Below, in pieces: positions 5,874-11,137 of a stretch of DNA of 11,137 nucleotides (the stretch's first letter is position 1; each line of letters opens with the position of its first letter). Source of the DNA: UBA1206 sp045643125 (GTDB taxonomy: Bacteria > Bacillota > Clostridia > Oscillospirales > CAG-382); NCBI GenBank assembly GCA_045643125.1, contig JAZUKE010000044.1:1-11137 (forward strand). The letters run 5' to 3'. The notes beneath the pieces are model-generated. The model was given only the letters and a program-made list of their open reading frames with translations. It did not search any database and was not told the origin of the DNA. Made by a program: the position numbers and the translations under genes.

Positions 5874-5881
5874 AAGGGGTG
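5874..5881 (+). promoter_or_regulatory. Ribosome binding site of hpt
   Basis: AAGGGGTG on the plus strand, with its G run ending 10 bases before the ATG at 5890. Together with the promoter just upstream it fixes the start at 5890 rather than at earlier in-frame codons. Confidence 0.7.
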
Positions 5882-5889
5882 TCCGCTGT

Positions 5890-6438
5890 ATGGCTTCAAT
5901 TCGCAACGACGTGGAAAAGGTCATTTTCTCCGAGGAAGAGATCGCTTCCAAAGTAAAAGAGCTCGGAGACGTCATAACAAAAGATTACGAGGGCAGAAAT
6001 CTGCTTATCGTCGGTATCCTTAAAGGCTCCTGCGTTTTTATGACGGATCTCATCCGCTGCATAGATCTTGACTGTTCCATCGACTTTATGAGAGTTTCTT
6101 CATACGGTTCGGGAACGAGAAGCACCGGCAGCATCAACATTGAGCTGGATCTGAGATGTCCGATAAAGGATTACGACGTTCTTATAGTTGAAGATATACT
6201 TGATTCCGGAAATACTCTTTCCTGCCTTAAAGATATCCTCCTTATGAGGGGTCCGAAGAGCCTTAAGATATGCACCCTTTTCGACAAGCCCGAAAGAAGA
6301 CTTGCCCCGATCACCGCCGATTACATCGGATTCACCATCCCCAACTCCTTCATTGTGGGCTACGGTCTCGATTATGACGAGAAGTACCGCAATCTGCCTT
6401 ACATCGGTTTGCTTAAACCCGAAATATATACGAAATGA
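5890..6438 (+). CDS. hpt: Hypoxanthine phosphoribosyltransferase
   Basis: A 182-residue purine salvage enzyme that joins hypoxanthine (and usually guanine) to PRPP to make IMP or GMP in the cytoplasm. Visible motifs are GILKGSCVF (42-50), the flexible-loop SSYGSGTRSTG (70-80), the PRPP-binding signature VLIVEDILDSGNTL (97-110), FDKPERR (131-137) and the purine and metal-binding end DYDEKYRNLPYIG (161-173). The length is the family norm. The start is fixed by promoter and ribosome binding site. It stands alone on the plus strand, divergent from the oad operon and convergent with the phosphoesterase gene, and ends at a strong intrinsic terminator. In many Firmicutes hpt lies between tilS and ftsH; that context is absent here. 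Confidence 0.96.
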   Translation: MASIRNDVEKVIFSEEEIASKVKELGDVITKDYEGRNLLIVGILKGSCVFMTDLIRCIDLDCSIDFMRVSSYGSGTRSTGSINIELDLRCPIKDYDVLIVEDILDSGNTLSCLKDILLMRGPKSLKICTLFDKPERRLAPITADYIGFTIPNSFIVGYGLDYDEKYRNLPYIGLLKPEIYTK

Positions 6439-6450
6439 TCCGCAGATAAT

Positions 6451-6494
6451 AAATGCCGAAGAAGATCGGAAACGGTTTTCTTCGGCATTTTTTT
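6451..6494 (+). terminator. Intrinsic terminator after hpt
   Basis: AATGCCGAAGAA and TTCTTCGGCATT form a perfect stem of about 12 bp (arms near 6452-6463 and 6478-6489) followed by a run of T through 6494. It ends hpt. On the minus strand the same hairpin has only a short T run, so it is a weaker stop for the convergent phosphoesterase gene, whose stop codon overlaps the T tract. Confidence 0.92.
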
Positions 6495-7215
6495 ATTCAA
6501 GCGTCACAACGACGATCTCGGGCGGATTGAAGATGCGCGGTATCTTGTTGTGGTTCGCAAGTCCGCGTGATATGACGAGTCTGCCGTCGTGGACGCCGCT
6601 CGTCAGTTTGGGAAAGATCCCCTGCCCCGGTGCGTATATTCCCTGCCCGAATATCCTCCATTGTCCGCCGTGAGCGTGCCCCGAAAGGATGATGTCAATA
6701 TTTCTTTCTTTGAGGTATTTGGGATAGTATTCCGGGTGGTGGCAGAGCAGTATCTTCACACCGTCCGCGTTTTCAAAGTCTTTTATCCAGCCGAGCGACG
6801 GAACGGGAGTTTTGCCTATGCGTCCGTGATACGAGGTCGAGGAAAGTCCGCCGACGGCAAAGCCGTCAAAAAGCGTGTATTCGTTGTCAAGAAACACCGC
6901 GCCCGTAGAAAGGACTTTTTCTTTGTTTGCCGCGTTTATGCCGGATTCGTGATTTCCGAGTGAATAGAACGTCGGAGCGATCGCGCACGCTTTACGCAGA
7001 AAAGCGTATCCTCTTTCGTTTTTCTTTTCGGTTTTTTTGTCTGCGTTTTTGCCGAGAGACGACATAAGGTCACCGGCAACGGCTATCATATCGGGTTTGA
7101 TGGATGAAAGTTTTTCGATTATTTCATCGTGCGGTGCGTTATGTATGTCCGGCACGAGTGCGATATCGAGTTTTTTATGAGATGCGGTTTTTATGGAATA
7201 ATATGTTATCTTCAT
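6493..7215 (-). CDS. Calcineurin-like metallophosphoesterase
   Basis: A 240-residue protein with all metal-binding motifs of the calcineurin-like phosphoesterase fold in order: PDIH (22-25; Asp23, His25), GD (48-49), GNHE (87-90), CHHPE (158-162) and GHAHGGQ (179-185). The GHAHGGQWR and QGIYAPGQG stretch resembles the YkuE/YpbG-type membrane-associated phosphodiesterases of Firmicutes. However, this protein lacks the usual N-terminal membrane helix and begins almost directly with the first catalytic strand, so it is probably cytoplasmic. The substrate is unknown; related proteins act on nucleotide or lipid phosphoesters. The ATG at 7213-7215 follows GGAGGA at about 7 bases, with a promoter at 7238-7267. 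It is divergent from the alpha/beta hydrolase gene; no shared pathway is evident. Confidence 0.9.
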   Translation of the reverse strand: MKITYYSIKTASHKKLDIALVPDIHNAPHDEIIEKLSSIKPDMIAVAGDLMSSLGKNADKKTEKKNERGYAFLRKACAIAPTFYSLGNHESGINAANKEKVLSTGAVFLDNEYTLFDGFAVGGLSSTSYHGRIGKTPVPSLGWIKDFENADGVKILLCHHPEYYPKYLKERNIDIILSGHAHGGQWRIFGQGIYAPGQGIFPKLTSGVHDGRLVISRGLANHNKIPRIFNPPEIVVVTLE

Positions 7216-7237
7216 CGGCAGTCCTCCGTCTTCGCTT

Positions 7238-7267
7238 ATTATATTACAATCGGACGCAAAAAATCAA
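7238..7267 (-). promoter_or_regulatory. Promoter of the metallophosphoesterase gene
   Basis: Minus-strand -10 TATAAT (7238-7243) is perfect. A -35 TTGATT (7262-7267) lies 18 bp upstream. A second TTGACA nearby (7274-7279) is too far away, at about 30 bp, to pair with this -10. The leader before the ATG is short. Confidence 0.7.
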
Positions 7268-7371
7268 GAATATGTCAAAATTTTCATTTATTTTTCCTTG
7301 CGTTAAAACAAAATACAAAAATTTTGATTATCATATATGTAAAGACGACATTTACCGAAAGGAGACAACAA

Positions 7372-8340
7372 ATGAAAAAATCGACCAGAAGCGCACTTAT
7401 CATTTCCGGTGTCACGGCTGTTTCGACATCTGCAATGATAGGGCTTACATATCTTACCTCAAAGCTGTTCGTCGATGCGGCGCTTGACCGCGAAATGCCG
7501 AAGCCGATAAAAAAATTCAAAAAAGCGATCTCCGGCTTCAAGAAAAGCGAAGACTTCATCCGGGAAATGAGATCGTCCGCAGAAGAACTCAAACAGAAAG
7601 AAACGACGCAGATCGAGATAAAAGGCTTCGACGGCATAACGCTTGTCGGGCATTGGTACCCTGCCGAGAACGCAAAACGGGTTATCGTCGCGCTTCACGG
7701 CTGGCGTTCGTCGTGGAGCCGCGATTTCGGTATGATCGCCGATTTCTGGCACGACAACGGATGCAGCGTTATATACGCCGAACAGAGAGGTCAGAACAAC
7801 AGCCAGGGCGATTATATCAGCTTCGGGCTTGCCGAGCGTTTCGACTGTCTTTCGTGGATAAATTGGGCGACTCAGGAATGTGACGGACTTCCGATCTATC
7901 TTGCGGGCATCTCTATGGGTGCGACTACGGTGCTTATGGCATCGGGCTTCGGGCTTTCCGAAAGCGTACACGGCATACTTGCCGACTGCGGATTCACGTC
8001 GCCGCAGGCGATATGGAAGCACGTCGCAAACAAAAACCTGCATCTTCCCTACGGCATACACGGGATCGTTGCAGGCAGTATGTTCCGCAAAAAACTGAAT
8101 ATGGAATGTGACGAATATTCGACTCTCGACGCGATGCAGACGAACAAAACGCCGATCTTATTCGTTCACGGAGCTTCCGACAATTTCGTGCCCGTCACTA
8201 TGACGTACGACAACTACTACGCCTGCACTGCCCCGAAACGGCTGCTCATCGTCCCCGGTGCAAACCACGGTATGAGCTACACCGTGGAAAGAGAAAAATA
8301 CCAGAAAACGCTGCTTGAATTCTTTGAAGATTTCGACTGA
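7372..8340 (+). CDS. Membrane-anchored alpha/beta hydrolase
   Basis: A 322-residue serine hydrolase. Residues about 8-33 form an N-terminal hydrophobic segment after MKKSTR, a likely signal anchor putting the enzyme on the outer face of the membrane. The alpha/beta hydrolase core starts near residue 80: HGW (109-111, oxyanion hole), EQRGQNNSQGD (137-147), the nucleophile elbow GISMG (179-183, Ser181), HGASDNFVP (266-274, Asp270) and GANHG (296-300, His299) complete the triad. It resembles the YqkD / serine aminopeptidase S33-like hydrolases of Firmicutes. The substrate is unknown; an esterase or peptidase role is possible. The ATG at 7372 is chosen for AAAGGAG (7358-7364); an open frame reaching back to 7129 runs antisense through the neighbouring gene. 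The promoter is not obvious; TTAAAA / GATTAT (7303-7331) is a weak candidate. It ends at a strong terminator. Confidence 0.9.
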   Translation: MKKSTRSALIISGVTAVSTSAMIGLTYLTSKLFVDAALDREMPKPIKKFKKAISGFKKSEDFIREMRSSAEELKQKETTQIEIKGFDGITLVGHWYPAENAKRVIVALHGWRSSWSRDFGMIADFWHDNGCSVIYAEQRGQNNSQGDYISFGLAERFDCLSWINWATQECDGLPIYLAGISMGATTVLMASGFGLSESVHGILADCGFTSPQAIWKHVANKNLHLPYGIHGIVAGSMFRKKLNMECDEYSTLDAMQTNKTPILFVHGASDNFVPVTMTYDNYYACTAPKRLLIVPGANHGMSYTVEREKYQKTLLEFFEDFD

Positions 8341-8367
8341 AACCGATTTCAAAACGGTTCATTACAG

Positions 8368-8413
8368 CAAAAAATCCGCCCTTTTACGCAAAAACGCGAA
8401 GAGCGGATTTTTT
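8368..8413. terminator. Bidirectional intrinsic terminator
   Basis: AAAAAATCCGC (8369-8379) and GCGGATTTTTT (8403-8413) form a perfect 11-bp arm with a partly pairing interior, flanked by T runs in both directions. It lies between the convergent alpha/beta hydrolase (plus) and cyclase (minus) genes and can end both transcripts, including the dnaK-dnaJ-cyclase transcript. Confidence 0.9.
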
Positions 8414-8438
8414 GATCAAAATTTATAAGAAAGACGGT

Positions 8439-9032
8439 TCAATCGTTTTTGATAAGAACGGCTCTGCACGGTGATCCGTCCGTTCCCGTAAGATTCAGCG
8501 GAGCGCAGTTCAGCGTATACACGCCGTCCGGCACGTCTGAAAGTCTGATGCCTTCAAGAAGGACGACTTCTTTTTTCAAAAGAGCCAGATGCACCGCCAT
8601 AGGCGCGTTTTCCGGTCCGACCGTCTGCGATTCGTTGCCGATAAGGTCGATCCCGGCGTCCGCAAATACTTCCGCCGCTTCAAGCGTGACGGTCGCTTTT
8701 CCTTTGATAAGTATCTTTTTTCGGGAGTCCGCGTCCTGTCTCCGTGCGTTTTCGAGGATGCGCTTTGCGTCCTCTGCCGTCACGTCGCCGTTATGTGTTT
8801 CGACGTATGCAGGACCTATGAATTTGTCAAGCGCGATGCGTTCGACGCTTTTTCCGTCGTCGATAAAATGGTACGGAGCGTCTATATGCGTTCCGTTGTG
8901 GGCACACATAGAGAAAGCCGTAAGATTATAAAGAGCCCCGTTTTTTATCCGCGAAAGCTCGTTTTTTTCGGGTTTGGGATCACCCGGGAAGACCGCACAT
9001 TCAAATAAAGGCTGTGTGATATCGTATATCAT
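8439..9032 (-). CDS. Cyclase family protein (kynurenine formamidase-like metal hydrolase)
   Basis: A 197-residue protein of the cyclase / kynurenine formamidase-like family (Pfam Cyclase). The family metal motif HNGTHIDAPYHF is at 45-56, with His45, His49 and Asp51 as expected ligands. Other family features are DITQPLF at the start (4-10), FPGDP (15-19), LIGNESQTVG (130-139) with His148 after it, and a C-terminal APLNLTGTDGSPCRAVLI (177-194). Characterised members hydrolyse N-formylkynurenine or related amides and lactones; the true substrate here is unknown and no tryptophan degradation gene is nearby. The ATG (9030-9032) overlaps the dnaJ stop as ATGA and has no clear ribosome binding site, so translation probably depends on ribosomes finishing dnaJ. 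It is the last gene before the bidirectional terminator. Confidence 0.9.
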   Translation of the reverse strand: MIYDITQPLFECAVFPGDPKPEKNELSRIKNGALYNLTAFSMCAHNGTHIDAPYHFIDDGKSVERIALDKFIGPAYVETHNGDVTAEDAKRILENARRQDADSRKKILIKGKATVTLEAAEVFADAGIDLIGNESQTVGPENAPMAVHLALLKKEVVLLEGIRLSDVPDGVYTLNCAPLNLTGTDGSPCRAVLIKND

Positions 9033-10159
9033 TTCTTGAATCTGTCGAAGAACTTGGTCTTCTTTTCATAATTCTTGCCGGAGCAGAGGTCGCCGAAATC
9101 CTTGAGAGCATCCTTCTGCTTTGACGTGAGATTTTTCGGCACTTCGACGTTGAGCGTAACGTAAAGATCGCCTTTTCGGTCGGAATTGATGTATTTTATT
9201 CCCTTTCCGCGAAGCGAGAACGTCGTTCCCGTCTGCGTCCCCTCGGGTACGGTCATTTCGCTCGTGCCTTCAAGTGTCGGTACGGTGAGCTTGGTGCCGA
9301 GAGCCGCGTCAACGAACGTAATGGGGATATCGCAGTAAATGTCGTAACCTTTTCTCTTGAAATAAGCGTGCGGCTTTACGTTGACTTCAACTATAACGTC
9401 GCCGTTGGGACCGCCGTTTGCACCCGCATTGCCCTGACCGCGGAGCGAGATCCTTTCGCCGTCGTCGATACCTGCGGGAATGTTGAATTCAAGCGTCTTT
9501 TTGCGTCTGACTCTGCCCTGCCCTTTGCAGTCCGGGCACGGTTCTTTGATTATCTTGCCCGTTCCGTTACATTCGGTACACGGACGTGTGGTCTGCATCA
9601 TTCCGAGCATAGTACGCTGTGTGACGCGCACCGAACCGGTGCCGTGACAATGCGGACAGGTCTCCGCTTTCGTTCCGACAGCCGCTCCGCTCCCGCCGCA
9701 GGACGCGCATTTTTCCACGCGGTTATATGAAATCTCTTTTCTTACGCCGAAAGCCGCGTCTTCAAACGATATGGAAACTTCAAGTCCCAGGTCGTCGCCT
9801 CTTTCTGGGGCGTTGCGCGCCTGGCGCGACGACGTGGAAAAGCCGCCGCCGAAGAAAGAGCTGAAAATGTCGCCGAAATCAACGCCGCCCATTCCCGACG
9901 GGTCAAATCCGCCGCCTCCCATTCCGTTGGGATCGACGCCCGCGTGACCGTATTGGTCGTACATAGAGCGCTTTTCTTTATCGGAAAGTATGGAGTACGC
10001 CTCGTTCACTTCCTTGAACTTCTCTTCCGCGGACTTATCGCCCGGGTTTGCGTCCGGGTGATATTTTTTTGCCATCGTGCGGTATGCTTTTTTTATTTCA
10101 TCGTCGGAAGCGCCTTTGTTTATTCCAAGCACCTCGTAATAATCTCTTTTGTCTGCCAT
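9029..10159 (-). CDS. dnaJ: Chaperone protein DnaJ (Hsp40)
   Basis: A full-length 376-residue type I J-protein, the co-chaperone that delivers unfolded proteins to DnaK and stimulates its ATPase. In order: a J domain (about 5-70) with HPD at 34-36; a Gly/Phe/Met-rich linker (about 71-110); a zinc-binding region with four CxxCxGxG repeats (CASCGGSG 151, CPHCHGTG 168, CTECNGTG 194, CPDCKGQG 208); and a C-terminal peptide-binding domain. The end, TKFFDRFKK, is basic. It follows dnaK by about 56 bases. The ATG at 10157-10159 has no good ribosome binding site within 14 bases; a perfect 10-bp hairpin lies just beyond. The grpE and hrcA genes are not visible and may lie upstream of dnaK outside the window. 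Confidence 0.98.
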   Translation of the reverse strand: MADKRDYYEVLGINKGASDDEIKKAYRTMAKKYHPDANPGDKSAEEKFKEVNEAYSILSDKEKRSMYDQYGHAGVDPNGMGGGGFDPSGMGGVDFGDIFSSFFGGGFSTSSRQARNAPERGDDLGLEVSISFEDAAFGVRKEISYNRVEKCASCGGSGAAVGTKAETCPHCHGTGSVRVTQRTMLGMMQTTRPCTECNGTGKIIKEPCPDCKGQGRVRRKKTLEFNIPAGIDDGERISLRGQGNAGANGGPNGDVIVEVNVKPHAYFKRKGYDIYCDIPITFVDAALGTKLTVPTLEGTSEMTVPEGTQTGTTFSLRGKGIKYINSDRKGDLYVTLNVEVPKNLTSKQKDALKDFGDLCSGKNYEKKTKFFDRFKK

Positions 10160-10173
10160 ATATAAACCGTCAA

Positions 10174-10200
10174 TAAGCGGAGCATATCGCGCTCCGCTTA
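10174..10200 (-). other. Intercistronic hairpin between dnaK and dnaJ
   Basis: TAAGCGGAGC and GCTCCGCTTA form a perfect 10-bp stem with a 7-base loop, starting 15 bases after the dnaK stop and ending 14 bases before the dnaJ ATG. In the direction of transcription it is followed by TTGACGG rather than a T run, so it is not an intrinsic terminator. It may limit read-through, mark an RNA processing or decay boundary, or tune dnaJ translation. Confidence 0.7.
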
Positions 10201-10215
10201 CCTTTCAGAAATAAC

Positions 10216-11137
10216 TTATTTATTGTCGGTCGTGTCGGTAAAATCAGCGTCGTAAACACCGTCGGAGCCGGGGTTGCCGCCTGCGTTGCCGCCCATATCG
10301 GGACCTGCACCGGGATTGCCGCCGTTCTGACCGTAGAGCTTGGAGGAAAGTTCGTAAAGGACTTTCTGCAAAGCGTCGGTATCGGCTTTGATGGCGTCAA
10401 CGTCGTTGGTCTTGATGGTTTCACGGAGTTTTGCGACTGCTTCAGTAACGGGAGCCTTGTCGGCTTCGCTTACCTTGTCGCCGAAGTCGCTAATTGCCTT
10501 TTCAGCCTGATATGCGGCATTTTCGGCGTTGTTCTTGACTTCGATGCTTTCGCGCTGTTTTTTGTCTTCAGCGGCGTGCATTTCGGCATCTCTTACAGCT
10601 CTGTCGATATCGTCCTTGGACATATTGCTGGAGGACTGAATGGTGATGTGCTGTTCTTTGCCGGTGCCTTTATCTTTTGCGGTAACGTTTACGATACCGT
10701 TTGCGTCGATATCGAAGGTGACTTCGATCTGAGGAACTCCTCTGGGAGCGGGTGCGATGCCGTCGAGTACGAATCTGCCGAGAGAGGTGTTTGCGGCTGC
10801 CATTTCGCGTTCGCCCTGGAGTACGTTGATCTCAACGGAGGTCTGTCCGTCGGCTGCGGTGGAGAATACCTGGCTCTTCTGTACGGGAATGGTGGTGTTT
10901 CTTTCGATGAGCTTGCAGAAAACGCCGCCGAGAGTTTCGAGTCCGAGAGAAAGCGGAGTAACGTCAAGGAGAAGGAGGTCTTTTACGTCGCCGCCGAGAA
11001 CGCCGCCCTGAACTGCCGCACCGATAGCGACACATTCATCGGGGTTGATGCCCTTGAACGGTTCTTTGCCGATAAAGTTCTTTACTGCGTCCTGAACTGC
11101 GGGAATACGGGTGGAGCCGCCGACGAGAAGGACTTTG
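10216..11137 (-). CDS. dnaK: Chaperone protein DnaK (Hsp70), C-terminal half, cut by window end
   Basis: The last 306 residues of DnaK; the N-terminal ATPase half lies beyond the window edge. The visible part begins at the end of the nucleotide-binding domain, VLLVGGSTRIP and NPDECVAIGAAVQGGVL, then the interdomain linker DLLLLDVTPLSLGLET. The substrate-binding beta domain follows (NTTIPVQKSQVFSTAADGQ, VLQGERE, FDIDANGIVNVTAKD). Next is the helical lid, then a Gly/Asn-rich flexible tail ending in DADFTDTTDNK, a variant of the usual acidic DAD(F/Y) terminus. It is an ATP-driven folding chaperone working with DnaJ and GrpE. Gene order dnaK-dnaJ is standard. Any CIRCE operator or promoter would lie outside the window. 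Confidence 0.98.
   Translation of the reverse strand, partial: KVLLVGGSTRIPAVQDAVKNFIGKEPFKGINPDECVAIGAAVQGGVLGGDVKDLLLLDVTPLSLGLETLGGVFCKLIERNTTIPVQKSQVFSTAADGQTSVEINVLQGEREMAAANTSLGRFVLDGIAPAPRGVPQIEVTFDIDANGIVNVTAKDKGTGKEQHITIQSSSNMSKDDIDRAVRDAEMHAAEDKKQRESIEVKNNAENAAYQAEKAISDFGDKVSEADKAPVTEAVAKLRETIKTNDVDAIKADTDALQKVLYELSSKLYGQNGGNPGAGPDMGGNAGGNPGSDGVYDADFTDTTDNK

Noticed and set aside
5815..5889. Earlier in-frame starts for hpt
   Set aside because: They lie upstream of or inside the promoter (-35 5830, -10 5853), so they are not in the transcript.
7459..8061. 200-codon minus-strand frame inside the alpha/beta hydrolase gene
   Set aside because: It is a shadow of a gene with a complete catalytic triad; no independent start signals.
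8341..8359. Short hairpin AACCG / CGGTT after the hydrolase stop
   Set aside because: A 5-bp stem without a T run; the strong terminator at 8368-8413 just beyond explains transcript ending.
1..11137. CRISPR arrays, insertion sequences, phage or integrase genes, toxin-antitoxin pairs
   Set aside because: No spaced direct-repeat array, transposase or recombinase motifs, or terminal inverted repeats were seen. The only tandem repeat is the in-frame 15-bp linker repeat of the biotin carrier.

Overview
The window looks like chromosomal DNA of an anaerobic Gram-positive bacterium of the Firmicutes, most likely class Clostridia. The reasons are: strong AGGAGG-type ribosome binding sites, consensus vegetative promoters, an ECF-type thiamine transporter (ThiT) behind a TPP riboswitch, and a four-gene sodium-pumping decarboxylase operon with a detached biotin carrier. 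The species cannot be named from the sequence. There are no insertion sequences, phage genes, CRISPR arrays or rRNA genes.

Layout. Positions 13-104 hold a tRNA-Ser(GGA) on the minus strand with its own promoter. Next, read on the minus strand, is a translationally coupled pair: a membrane-anchored coiled-coil protein (786-1415) followed by a small CBM9-like protein (178-789). Upstream of these is thiT (1526-2131), with a TPP riboswitch and terminator leader (2156-2272). That leader starts about 8 bases after the stop codon of the oxaloacetate decarboxylase operon (5692 down to 2280), transcribed gamma, biotin carrier, beta, alpha. Divergent from it is hpt (5890-6438, plus strand). A convergent metallophosphoesterase gene (6493-7215, minus) lies back to back with an alpha/beta hydrolase gene (7372-8340, plus). 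The right end is a minus-strand chaperone cluster: partial dnaK (10216 to the window end), dnaJ (9029-10159) and a cyclase-family metal hydrolase (8439-9032) overlapping dnaJ by 4 bases.

How the genes work together. The oad genes encode a membrane complex that decarboxylates oxaloacetate to pyruvate and uses the energy to export Na+. ThiT is the substrate-binding subunit of a thiamine importer whose energising subunits are elsewhere in the genome. Its riboswitch shuts it off when thiamine pyrophosphate is plentiful. No terminator is visible between oadA and the riboswitch, so the TPP-dependent terminator may also end oad transcripts. Hpt is purine salvage; DnaK and DnaJ are protein folding. 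The least explained part is the coiled-coil membrane protein plus CBM9-like protein pair near the left end. The rest is mostly ordinary core metabolism with some notable regulatory detail.
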